A stretch of 40,639 nucleotides of DNA from a virus. Below, one piece after another: positions 7,806 to 15,404 of the stretch. The stretch covers positions 1 to 40,639 of the IMG/VR virus record IMGVR_UViG_3300042294_000390. The stretch is one strand, 5' to 3'. Under the pieces are notes generated by a model. The model was given only the letters and a program-made list of their open reading frames with translations. It made no database searches and was not told where the DNA came from. The first letter of the stretch is position 1. Each line of letters opens with the position of its first letter. Position numbers and translations under genes: made by a program.

Positions 7806-9206
7806 ATGGCGTTTGTTACCAAAGACCGCATAAAAGTTACGAGCACCACGACAGGAACAGGTACGTTCACGCTAGGGGCAGCATCTACTGGCTATCAGAA
7901 CTTTTCCGGCGTGGGCGATGGCAATCAGACCTATTACACCATCGTAGGTGGAACTCAGTGGGAAGTAGGAATAGGCACGTATACCGCTAGTGGTACGACC
8001 TTATCCCGCGATACCGTGCTGGCTTCGTCTACCGGATCTGTGATTGATTTTGCGGCGGGGACGAAAGATGTCTACGTACCGCAGCCAGCAGAGAACACAC
8101 AGGGATCAGCGCCGACAGGGGACAACAACAGTATTGGCACGGATGGCATAGCGTTCGACAACTTCCAGAAGAACCTGTACCAGAGCATCAACGCTGGGGT
8201 GACGTTTAGGAATAACGGTGTTGCTGGGATTGGAAACACTTTTAGTGTGGTTTATACAACGAGTAATGCGTATTGGGGCGGGGTTCTTGCCCCTAATGGC
8301 GATATTCACTTTGTGCCTTTCGCCGCAGTAAGAGGTCAAAAAATATCAGCAGCAGGTGTCGTTTCTACGTATTCTCTTGTTTATACAGGGTCACAAATTT
8401 ACGCAGGCGGCGTACTTGCCCCCAATGGGGATATACAGTTTGTTCCCAACTCCGCAAACAGAGGTCAAAAAGTAAATGCCTCTGGCGTTGTTTCTACCTA
8501 TTCTTTAGTTTATACGACAACTGAAGCGTATCAAGGCGGCGTATTGGCTCCAAATGGAGACATTCATTTTGTGCCGTATAAGGCTGCTAGAGGTCAAAAA
8601 ATATCAGCCGCTGGCGTTGTTTCCACCTATTCTCTTGTATATACAGTTGCAGGTGGAGCAAATGGCGCATACAGAGGTGGTGTACTTGCCCCAAACGGAG
8701 ATATTCACTTTATTCCTAACGATGCAGCCGTTGGACAAAAAGTTTCAGCGGCGGGCGTGGTTAGCACATATTCTTTGGTTTATACAACGGGTAGTGCTTA
8801 TTGGGGTGGCGTTTTAGCGTCTAATGGTGATATATATTTTGTGCCTTACGCTGCTATTAGAGGGCAGAAAATATCTTCTGTCGGCGTTGTTTCCACCTAC
8901 TCATTGGTTTATACGGGGGCGGGCGGAGCGGCTGGGTATTCAGGCGGGGTATTAGCGCCTAATGGCGACATACATTTTGTTCCCAGTGAAGCTAATAGAG
9001 GTCAAAAAGTTTCAGCCACTGGCGTGGTATCTACATATTCGCTGGTTTATACCTTAGGGGGCAGCTATGCCGGAGGAGTTCTTGCGCCGAATGGGGACAT
9101 TTATTTTATTAATCATAATGGTGTTGTAGGCCAAAAAATCTCTACCTGCGCCGCCACCCCCTTCGGCCTTGACACCTGCCTAAGCTCATACCTGAACAAG
9201 TTCTAA
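7806..9206 (+). CDS. Receptor-binding fibre, seven-repeat propeller (paralogue 2)
   Basis: Encodes 466 residues, starting 10 bp after paralogue 1. The anchor domain (KDRIKVTSTTTGTGTF, GYQNF, TYYTIVGGTQWEVG, GTLSRD-like and GTKDVYV segments in the first 100 residues) is the cleanest of the three copies. Seven GGVLAPNGDIHFVP-type units follow from about residue 158 and again predict a seven-bladed propeller. The end is CLSSYLNKF. The loops between blades (for example YTVAGGANGAYR) vary in length while the blade cores are kept, as expected if loops carry binding specificity. There is no enzymatic signature. Confidence 0.75.
   Translation: MAFVTKDRIKVTSTTTGTGTFTLGAASTGYQNFSGVGDGNQTYYTIVGGTQWEVGIGTYTASGTTLSRDTVLASSTGSVIDFAAGTKDVYVPQPAENTQGSAPTGDNNSIGTDGIAFDNFQKNLYQSINAGVTFRNNGVAGIGNTFSVVYTTSNAYWGGVLAPNGDIHFVPFAAVRGQKISAAGVVSTYSLVYTGSQIYAGGVLAPNGDIQFVPNSANRGQKVNASGVVSTYSLVYTTTEAYQGGVLAPNGDIHFVPYKAARGQKISAAGVVSTYSLVYTVAGGANGAYRGGVLAPNGDIHFIPNDAAVGQKVSAAGVVSTYSLVYTTGSAYWGGVLASNGDIYFVPYAAIRGQKISSVGVVSTYSLVYTGAGGAAGYSGGVLAPNGDIHFVPSEANRGQKVSATGVVSTYSLVYTLGGSYAGGVLAPNGDIYFINHNGVVGQKISTCAATPFGLDTCLSSYLNKF
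8277..9150 (+). repeat. Seven in-frame propeller-like repeats, array 2
   Basis: Seven coding repeats in paralogue 2 with the same core (GGVLAPNGDI, then GQKxS, then GVVSTYSLVYT). Variation is concentrated in the segments between YT and GGV. Codons differ between units that encode identical residues, showing selection on the protein. Confidence 0.8.
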
Positions 9207-9216
9207 GGATCACGCC

Positions 9217-11379
9217 ATGACTTATGTCGTTAAAGATAGAGTAAAAGTAACAAGCACAACGACAGGCACTAGCACGTTCACACTTGACGCAGCGGTAAGC
9301 GGGTTTCAGAGTTTTGCATCTATTGCCTCAGGATCTGGGTGGAACATATCGACCGCGCAGCTTCTGCAAAGTTTTTCTGTAAACGCTCAGGATACGTCTC
9401 CGCGTGGTTTGTTCTTTAAGCCAGACGGTCTAAAGATGTACGTTGTCGGCGATGCTGGTGTTGATGTCAATGAGTACAACCTGTCTACAGCGTGGGACGT
9501 AAGAACAGCGTCTTTCCTCCAGAACTTCTCTACCCCGCAAGGCACAAGCCCGCGTGGCATATTCTTCAGAGCAGATGGCCTGAAGATGTACGTTGTTTTT
9601 GATGGCGGTGAAATCGTTGCAGAATACAATCTGTCTTCCGCATGGAATATTTCAACAGCGTCTTTTCTTCAGTCATTTTCAGTGCTTGCCCAAAACAGTC
9701 AGCCGCGAGGAATCTTTTTTAAGCCAGATGGCTTGAAGATGTACGTTTCCGGCGGAACGACAGACGAGGTTAACGAATACAACTTATCGTCGGCTTGGAA
9801 TATTTCTACCGCCTCATTTCTTCAGGTATATGCCATATCGGAAGATAGCGATGTATTTGGCCTGTTCTTTAGGTCAGACGGATTGGCGATGTACGTCACG
9901 GGCGCGACCAACAGCAGCGTCTATCAGTACAGTCTGGGTACTGCTTGGAACGTCACGACCGCTTCGTTCGTCAGATCGTTCTCTGTAGTAGGCCAAGAGA
10001 CAGACCCGCAGAGCGTTTTCTTCAAACCTGATGGGTCAGTGATGTACATTGATGGCCCGACAACAAGCGATGCCGTATTCCAATATTTACTGTCAGCTAA
10101 CGACACCTATTACGCCATCACCAACGGAACGGATTGGGAGCTTGGCATCGGTACGTTATCTATTGATGCCACAGAGTTATTCCGCAACACCGTCCTTGAA
10201 TCTTCCAACAGCAACGCGCTAGTTAATTGGGGTGCTGGCAGTAAGGATGTGTTCTGTACTTTCCCCGCCGACGCGACAGAAGGAACAGTACCGCAGGGGG
10301 ATACCAGTCAGGTAGGCACTGATCTGGTGGCTTGGACAAACCTGAAGAAAGAGCTAGACCGGACAACCATCAACGGTGTGCCGTACAACAATAACAATAC
10401 GGCAGGGGTGGTGAGTACGTTTAGTTTAATTTACACAGCAACAAGTGCATATTCTGGTGGCGTATTAGCTCCTAATGGAGATATATATTTTGTGCCTTAT
10501 GACGCAGTAAGGGGCCAAAAAATTTCGGCGGCTGGTGTAATTTCTACATATTCTTTGGTTTACACAACAAGCAATTCTTATGGAGGTGGAGTTCTTGCTT
10601 CAAATGGAGATATACATTTTGTGCCATTTAGAGCAAATAGAGGGCAAAAAATAAACGCTTCTGGTGTTGTTTCAACATATTCTTTGGTTTATACAGGTGC
10701 AGCAGGAACATTTAAGTATACAGGTGGCGTATTAGCCCCCAACGGCGATATACATTTTGTTCCTTATAACGCGATTGTCGGTCAAAAAGTATCATCTGCT
10801 GGCGTTGTAAGCACATATTCTTTGGTTTATACATTATCTGCTGCTTATAGTGGTGGCGTACTAGCGCCCAACGGGGACATTCATTTTGTTCCTAATGCCG
10901 CGCAAAGAGGTCAAAAAATCTCAGCTGCCGGCGTTGTTTCAACTTATTCGCTAGTCTATACAAATACTTCTGGCGCTTATGGTGGTGGAGTTTTGGCTCC
11001 AAATGGAGATATACATTTTGTTCCAGCAAAAGCCGTTGTTGGTCAAAAAATATCAACAGCCGGTGTTGTATCTACCTATTCTTTAGTTTATACATATACA
11101 ACAGACCCCGCTTATAACGGGGGTGTTTTGGCCCCTAACGGGGATATTCACTTTATCCCGATTTCCGCAGAAGTTGGTCAGAAAGTATCTGCTGCTGGGG
11201 TAGTTTCTACATATTCTTTAATTCTTACTCTTTCACAAAATGCTTATTCTGGAGGCGTGCTTTCGACAAACGGAGAGATTTTTATGATTCCGTTTACGGC
11301 ATCTAGAGGCCAAAAAATATCTACCGGCACAACAAGAAATATAGGTTACGCTTTATCGCCGTTCTTCAATAAATTTTAA
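9217..11379 (+). CDS. Receptor-binding fibre with two propeller-like arrays (paralogue 3)
   Basis: Encodes 720 residues, 10 bp after paralogue 2. The anchor domain starts as in the paralogues (KDRVKVTSTTTGTS, GFQSFASIA). At about residue 38 it is interrupted by some 257 residues carrying five repeats of about 48 residues (RGLFFKPDGLKMYVV, EYNLSTAWDV, TASFLQ), then resumes at residue 295 (NDTYYAITNGTDWELGIGT). Seven GGVLAPNGDI repeats of the family type follow, and the end is LSPFFNKF. The inserted array resembles PDG-type beta-propeller repeats. A fibre with two binding modules is the simplest reading. The function is inferred. Confidence 0.75.
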   Translation: MTYVVKDRVKVTSTTTGTSTFTLDAAVSGFQSFASIASGSGWNISTAQLLQSFSVNAQDTSPRGLFFKPDGLKMYVVGDAGVDVNEYNLSTAWDVRTASFLQNFSTPQGTSPRGIFFRADGLKMYVVFDGGEIVAEYNLSSAWNISTASFLQSFSVLAQNSQPRGIFFKPDGLKMYVSGGTTDEVNEYNLSSAWNISTASFLQVYAISEDSDVFGLFFRSDGLAMYVTGATNSSVYQYSLGTAWNVTTASFVRSFSVVGQETDPQSVFFKPDGSVMYIDGPTTSDAVFQYLLSANDTYYAITNGTDWELGIGTLSIDATELFRNTVLESSNSNALVNWGAGSKDVFCTFPADATEGTVPQGDTSQVGTDLVAWTNLKKELDRTTINGVPYNNNNTAGVVSTFSLIYTATSAYSGGVLAPNGDIYFVPYDAVRGQKISAAGVISTYSLVYTTSNSYGGGVLASNGDIHFVPFRANRGQKINASGVVSTYSLVYTGAAGTFKYTGGVLAPNGDIHFVPYNAIVGQKVSSAGVVSTYSLVYTLSAAYSGGVLAPNGDIHFVPNAAQRGQKISAAGVVSTYSLVYTNTSGAYGGGVLAPNGDIHFVPAKAVVGQKISTAGVVSTYSLVYTYTTDPAYNGGVLAPNGDIHFIPISAEVGQKVSAAGVVSTYSLILTLSQNAYSGGVLSTNGEIFMIPFTASRGQKISTGTTRNIGYALSPFFNKF
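9328..10098 (+). repeat. Five in-frame PDG-type repeats inserted in the anchor domain
   Basis: Five coding repeats of about 145 bp, each with FFKPDGLKMYV-like and YNLSSAWNISTASFLQ-like cores. They are absent from the two upstream paralogues, whose anchor domains run uninterrupted through this point. Confidence 0.8.
10456..11321 (+). repeat. Seven in-frame propeller-like repeats, array 3
   Basis: Seven coding repeats of the GGVLAPNGDIHFVP family in paralogue 3. The last unit is the most diverged (GGVLSTNGEIFMIP), as is the last unit of array 1, consistent with a specialised closing blade. Confidence 0.8.
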
Positions 11380-11400
11380 CCACCACACAAAGGAGAGAGT

Positions 11401-12753
11401 GTGTACAACCGAGAGAAAATCATCGCCACGATGCAGGAAATCTACGACGAGTCTAAAACTATTAAGCCATACGTCGTGATTGCGCAACCTCGTCGCAACT
11501 TAGAAGAAACAGCCGCACAGAATTTTGATGGGTATGACGGTCTGCACGTAGACCTGATGGGCTTCTCACATGGCTTTTGCAATATCGGCGGTGAGAAGGT
11601 AGACGTAGCCCGTAACTATTTGATTGAGCAGGCGCTGGAGTCTGGTGCCAAGTACATGCTCTTTATCGGTGAGGATACGGTTGTTCCTTACGACGCATTC
11701 AAAAGGCTGATGCGTACATCCGAGCAGTATCCTGACGCGGTGATCACAGGTGTGTACTACATCAAGTGTTCAGACGCGATGATCATGGTGCGTGAGGGTG
11801 ACTGGATCACAATCCCGAACGTTGATCCGGGGCAGATCATTGACGCTTGGCAGACCGGCATGGACATCATGCTGATCCCGATCAAGATCCTGCAAGACAT
11901 GAAGGCAGAGAACCCTGACTTGCCATTTTGCTGTATTGGCAACAACATCAATGATGAGATACCGTTCATTGGTGAGGACAACTTCTTTGTTCACCGTCTG
12001 CACAAGCGCGGCACCAAGCTGCTAGTCAACACGGACGTTCAGTGCCTGCACATGGACTTGGCGACAGGTATGTACACGGCGCATCCGTCGGTGGATTTGA
12101 AGAACTACTACACCAACATCCCGCCTACCAGACCGCTCACGTTGGATGACAAGGACTTTATCGACCGGCGCTGGGCTGATCGTCTGCCTAAAGGCACTGG
12201 CCCCGGTGCTGGGTATGCGGCAATCCTTGCTCAGATGCAGGAGGAAGGCCAGCCTATCCGCTTCAACATGGGCTGCGGTCGTGATCGGTTGGAAGGTTAT
12301 ATGGGTGTCGATATGCACAGCGACACTGATATTAAGATGGACATCATGGAGCTTGATCTGCCAGAGGGCTGTGCAGATGAGATATTTGGCAGCCATGTGA
12401 TTGAGCATTTCCCGCAGCATCGTGCGCCGGGCGTATTGGCTAACTGGCACAAGACGTTGAAGGATGGCGGCAAGCTGGTGTTAGAGGTGCCTGATCTTGA
12501 GGGGCTGTGTAAGGACTATCTGGAGCAGAGCGGCGCGGATCAGCACATGACGGCGATGTGTATTTTTGGGGCGCATGTAGATAGGATTACGCCTGAGACT
12601 GAGAAGAACGGTGCGTTGTCTCCTCATCTGTGGGGCTACACGCCTAAGTCATTGGCAGACTTGTGCGCCCATGTGGGATTCAAAGACATCCAGATACTGC
12701 CGCCGACTGGGCAGCATCCGGGCAAGAACTTTAGATTGGAGGCTACAAAATGA
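11401..12753 (+). CDS. Glycosyltransferase-methyltransferase fusion
   Basis: Encodes 450 residues from a GTG with AGGAGAG at 11391-11397. Residues about 20-240 look like a GT-A glycosyltransferase: VDVARNYLIEQAL, then GAKYMLFIGEDTVVP around residue 91 in the position of the usual Asp-rich metal site, and GEDNFFVHRLHKRG with a later CLHM. Residues about 285-450 are a class I SAM methyltransferase: FNMGCG (288-293) as motif I, GVDM after it, and HVIEHFPQH near 332. It probably transfers and methylates a sugar on a fibre or host surface glycan, or on phage DNA. The domains are clear; the substrate is unknown. It lies directly after the three fibres. Confidence 0.8.
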   Translation: MYNREKIIATMQEIYDESKTIKPYVVIAQPRRNLEETAAQNFDGYDGLHVDLMGFSHGFCNIGGEKVDVARNYLIEQALESGAKYMLFIGEDTVVPYDAFKRLMRTSEQYPDAVITGVYYIKCSDAMIMVREGDWITIPNVDPGQIIDAWQTGMDIMLIPIKILQDMKAENPDLPFCCIGNNINDEIPFIGEDNFFVHRLHKRGTKLLVNTDVQCLHMDLATGMYTAHPSVDLKNYYTNIPPTRPLTLDDKDFIDRRWADRLPKGTGPGAGYAAILAQMQEEGQPIRFNMGCGRDRLEGYMGVDMHSDTDIKMDIMELDLPEGCADEIFGSHVIEHFPQHRAPGVLANWHKTLKDGGKLVLEVPDLEGLCKDYLEQSGADQHMTAMCIFGAHVDRITPETEKNGALSPHLWGYTPKSLADLCAHVGFKDIQILPPTGQHPGKNFRLEATK

Positions 12754-13178
12754 GCATTTCACTTGAGGGCGTTGCGTCTAACCTAGCGGGTGAAGAGCGT
12801 GCGCTGGCTTATCTGAAGGTTGAGCATAACGGGCAGACGTATGACTGGACGCTGTTTATTCCAGCAGGCGCTGACCTGTCGGCTTATATCGCATCCAAAG
12901 AGGCGGCGATCTATGCTGACATTGATGCCAAAGAGGCTGCTTGGGCGGTTGCCCCTAGGACTCGGGAGATTCCTGATCCTATGGGCGGTGAGCCACGGAC
13001 GGTGGATATTGATAAGTCCGAAGTAGTGCGGCCTGATAACCCTGACTACTACGCGCTGCGACGTGCTGAGTATCCATCACTGGCTGACCAGTTAGATGCG
13101 ATGTGGAAGGGTGGCGAGGCGGCGACTGCTATGACGGCTCAGATTGCTGAGGTCAAGGCTAAGTATCCAAAGACATGA
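12750..13178 (+). CDS. Fibre-associated small protein, unknown function
   Basis: Encodes 142 residues; its ATGA overlaps the upstream stop. The C-terminal segment YPSLADQLDAMWKGGEA followed by VKAKYPK is a short helical module common at the ends of phage fibre and fibre-assembly proteins. The N-terminal part contains a beta-like HNGQTYDWTLFIP segment. Its position directly behind the fibre and glycosyltransferase genes suggests fibre assembly or chaperoning. That role is inferred from context; there is no enzymatic motif. Confidence 0.65.
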   Translation: MSISLEGVASNLAGEERALAYLKVEHNGQTYDWTLFIPAGADLSAYIASKEAAIYADIDAKEAAWAVAPRTREIPDPMGGEPRTVDIDKSEVVRPDNPDYYALRRAEYPSLADQLDAMWKGGEAATAMTAQIAEVKAKYPKT

Positions 13179-13444
13179 AGCTGCTTAAAGAACACGCCAA
13201 CAAGATCGTGAACATTGAGCATTCCCCGGTAGTCGTGATTCCTGCCGGGGAATTTTCGCAAGGAGACGCTCTGATTCTCTTTAATAACAGAGATGAGTTT
13301 GGAACGATCCAGTGCGAAGTGCCGAATAGTTATCGGTCTGGCTACACGGTAAAGTCTACGATGATTGAGTTCCCGCCGAGGTGCATGATGAATGCGGTGT
13401 TTATTGATGCGGATACGGTGGTGTTTATGAGGGGTCTAGCATGA
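13175..13444 (+). CDS. Standalone copy of a fibre C-terminal domain
   Basis: Encodes 89 residues, starting with an ATGA overlap. Its core, VVIPAGEFSQGDALILFNN, then a TIQC segment, then NAVFIDADTVVFMRG, aligns by eye with the C-terminal domain of the fibre protein at 5625-6407 (TIPDATFAAGDAVIIFNN, TITC, ASILFVSGTVCVVSG). It therefore looks like a detached beta domain of that fibre. It may cap or trimerise a fibre. The function is unknown; the homology is seen in the sequence but not computed. Confidence 0.65.
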   Translation: MKLLKEHANKIVNIEHSPVVVIPAGEFSQGDALILFNNRDEFGTIQCEVPNSYRSGYTVKSTMIEFPPRCMMNAVFIDADTVVFMRGLA

Positions 13445-13548
13445 GCGGGATTGTGTTGATGTTCTTTGGTGGTGCTGGTGCGGTTGGGGTTGTCTCTGAT
13501 GGCACATTTTCGGGTGCCCCGCTGTCTGATATATCTTTTGGCGGGTAG
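13441..13548 (+). CDS. 35-residue Gly-rich hydrophobic peptide
   Basis: A short frame of 35 residues overlaps the previous stop as ATGA at 13441-13444, the arrangement of most real neighbours here. The N-terminus (IVLMFFGGAGAVGVV) is hydrophobic and the rest is Gly/Ser-rich. It fills an otherwise empty 110-bp gap. It is too short for family assignment. It could be a tiny membrane peptide of the adjoining lysis region or a fibre-tip peptide. Confidence 0.5.
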   Translation: MSGIVLMFFGGAGAVGVVSDGTFSGAPLSDISFGG

Positions 13549-13555
13549 TTAGGAT

Positions 13556-14242
13556 GTGGATCCGCTAACTCTTTTAGCTGCTGCTAATGCTGCTGTCGCG
13601 GCGGTGAAGAAGGGCTGTGAACTTTACAAGGAAATAAAAAGCGCAGCGGGTGAAGTAAAAGAAGTGCTTGATGATCTGAAGGATCAGTACAACAAGATCG
13701 TTGATCCGACGCCGGTGCAGAAGCAGCAGTACTACGCAGAAGTACAGCGTGTGCAGGAAATAGCCAAGGCTGATCCGAACGATGTCTACACCCAGATTGG
13801 GGATCAGTTGGGCGTGTTGATGGATAGCTATGACGCTTTGAGCAAGGCGCTTTTAGCGGAGCAGGTAGCAGGCAGCAAGGTCTACAAGGGCGAGGAAAGT
13901 ATTGGTAGGCGGGCATTACGGCGCATCATCATAACCACAAGGCTAGATGCAATGCTGACTGAGATACGAGAGACGATGGTGTACCGAGCGCCGCCGGAGT
14001 TAGGCTCACTTTGGGGCAAGTTCGAAGAGATGTGGCAGACCATCGTCAAAGAACAAGAAGCAGCCCACGCTGAGGAACTTAAGCTAATACAGATTGCAAG
14101 ATGGCGACGCAGAAAAAGAATAGCGGAAATCAAGGCAAAAGCGGCATGGGTTTCGGCAGTAGTGTTCGTAGTTATATGGGCGGTGGGTCTAATGTGGCTG
14201 ACGACAAGAAGCACGATGATGAGAACGTCCCTTGGTCATTGA
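13556..14242 (+). CDS. Membrane-anchored coiled-coil phage protein
   Basis: Encodes 228 residues from a GTG at 13556. The N-terminus LLAAANAAVAAVKKGCELYKEIK, a long helical middle and an R/K-rich stretch before a C-terminal membrane segment (about residues 196-217, AWVSAVVFVVIWAVGLMWL) match a family of uncharacterised phage proteins I recognise by layout. Its last 142 bp overlap the next gene in another frame. It precedes the holin, so it may belong to the lysis region or be a virion inner-membrane protein. No clear ribosome site precedes the GTG. Confidence 0.65.
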   Translation: MDPLTLLAAANAAVAAVKKGCELYKEIKSAAGEVKEVLDDLKDQYNKIVDPTPVQKQQYYAEVQRVQEIAKADPNDVYTQIGDQLGVLMDSYDALSKALLAEQVAGSKVYKGEESIGRRALRRIIITTRLDAMLTEIRETMVYRAPPELGSLWGKFEEMWQTIVKEQEAAHAEELKLIQIARWRRRKRIAEIKAKAAWVSAVVFVVIWAVGLMWLTTRSTMMRTSLGH

Positions 14243-14406
14243 TTGTCGTAGTGCTGGCTGTGTTGTTGACGTTCTTTATTGTTATGCCAGTATTAGCATT
14301 TATGTACTACGATATGTATTTTGCAACACAGGCGGCTGTACAAGAAGTTAAGAAGATGAAGGAATTGCGGAGAGAGATTTTGGAAGAACGACTCTACGGA
14401 AGGTAA
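14101..14406 (+). CDS. Small single-span membrane protein of the lysis region
   Basis: Up to 101 residues with a strong membrane segment (SLIVVVLAVLLTFFIVMPVLAFM, about residues 46-68) followed by a charged helix (VQEVKKMKELRREILEERLYG). The proposed ATG at 14101 gives a Gly/Ser-rich leader encoded entirely inside the upstream gene. Starts at 14146, 14176 or a GTG at 14194 are equally possible, and none has a good ribosome site. It lies 3 bp before a three-span holin, so an antiholin or accessory lysis role is plausible. The coding of the membrane part is solid; the start is not. Confidence 0.65.
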   Translation: MATQKKNSGNQGKSGMGFGSSVRSYMGGGSNVADDKKHDDENVPWSLIVVVLAVLLTFFIVMPVLAFMYYDMYFATQAAVQEVKKMKELRREILEERLYGR

Positions 14407-14409
14407 ATC

Positions 14410-14922
14410 ATGCTGACTTTAATCTCTACACTTGGCGGCTACATCGTTGCTCTGTTCCCCAGACTTTTTGACATGCTGCAAGACCGTGCGGACAAGAAGC
14501 ACGAGCTGGACATCATGCACATGCAGATGCGTCAGCAATTAGCGCTGACTGACAAGGGCTATTCACCGTCCGACAAAACGGAAGAAGTCCGCGAGAACGA
14601 TGCACAAGATCACCAGCAGTACATGGCTCAGATGGGAATGATCTACAACAATCAGGAGAAGTTGCTGGAATCCTCGTCTCAGTGGGTTAAAGACATGACT
14701 GCGGCTACTCGGCCTTTCGTGACCTTCATCTTCGTGTTTGAGCTAGTTCTAATCAATCTGCTGACGATGCTGTGGATCTTCCTGCATGGCAACACAATCA
14801 CATCCGCGGGTGAGTTGATTCAGGTGATGGAAATCGTGTTTGACGCTGAAGAGATGGCGTTACTCGGCACGATCATCGCTATGTGGTTTGGCTCCCGTGG
14901 CAACTCGAAGGCTGGCAAATGA
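14410..14922 (+). CDS. Three-transmembrane holin-type protein
   Basis: Encodes 170 residues. There is an N-terminal hydrophobic segment (LISTLGGYIVALFPRLF), a long charged helical region, then two hydrophobic segments (FVTFIFVFELVLINLLTMLWIFL near 102-125, and MALLGTIIAMWFGSRG near 148-163). The terminal WFGSRG is typical of the 3TM holin superfamily found in phages and gene-transfer agents. It would form inner-membrane lesions that release the endolysin encoded next, whose start overlaps this stop as ATGA. The role is well supported by context. Confidence 0.75.
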   Translation: MLTLISTLGGYIVALFPRLFDMLQDRADKKHELDIMHMQMRQQLALTDKGYSPSDKTEEVRENDAQDHQQYMAQMGMIYNNQEKLLESSSQWVKDMTAATRPFVTFIFVFELVLINLLTMLWIFLHGNTITSAGELIQVMEIVFDAEEMALLGTIIAMWFGSRGNSKAGK

Positions 14923-15404
14923 AACTGCCGGTTGCCACAATTGCAATGATCAAGCACCACGAGGGTGTGAGATACAAGCCGTACAAGTGTCCGGCGAAGC
15001 TATGGACTATTGGGGTGGGGCATGTGCTTTACCCTGAGCAGGGCAAGATGCCGGTTGATCAGCGAGATAAGTTTGCCCTAAAAGCAGAGGACTCCCGTGT
15101 ATTTAGCAAAGACGAAGTGGATAAGATCCTTGAGAAAGACTTACAGCGTTTTGTCGCTGGTGTTCTTCGTTACTGCCCTGATCATCTTAACGAAAATCGC
15201 ATGGGCGCGTTGGTCAGCTTTGCATTCAATGTTGGGCTAGGCACCCTTCAGAGATCGACTCTGCGGCAGAAGCACAACCGAGGCGACTTCGAGGGGGTCA
15301 AGCAGGAGTTCCTGAAGTTTACCAAAGGCGGCGGCAAAGTCTTGCCGGGGCTTGTGAAGCGCCGGAACGATGAAGTTGCTCTCTACTTTACGGAGCCAAA
15401 GTGA
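14919..15404 (+). CDS. Endolysin, T4-type GH24 lysozyme (muramidase)
   Basis: Encodes 161 residues from ATG 14919, which overlaps the holin stop. Catalytic spacing is clear: Glu15 in KHHEG, Cys24 and Thr30 within LWTIGVGH, the Glu-8-Cys-5-Thr triad of GH24 phage lysozymes that cut peptidoglycan between MurNAc and GlcNAc. Later motifs include VSFAFNVGLGTLQRSTL and LPGLVKRRNDEVALY, both typical of the family. There is no signal peptide or SAR segment, so release depends on the holin. The next gene overlaps by 4 bp. Confidence 0.92.
   Translation: MKLPVATIAMIKHHEGVRYKPYKCPAKLWTIGVGHVLYPEQGKMPVDQRDKFALKAEDSRVFSKDEVDKILEKDLQRFVAGVLRYCPDHLNENRMGALVSFAFNVGLGTLQRSTLRQKHNRGDFEGVKQEFLKFTKGGGKVLPGLVKRRNDEVALYFTEPK

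Noticed and set aside
6881-11321. Repeats considered as a CRISPR array or tandem satellite
   Set aside because: They stay in frame, vary in length and codon use, and encode a conserved protein core; there are no uniform short repeats with spacers.
6407-11379. Diversity-generating retroelement targeting the fibre genes
   Set aside because: No reverse transcriptase gene and no template repeat were found in the window; variation between blades is not restricted to adenine positions.
11740-12450. Minus-strand frames of 70-140 codons inside the glycosyltransferase-methyltransferase gene
   Set aside because: They overlap a strongly supported enzyme gene, have no ribosome sites and no domain signal.
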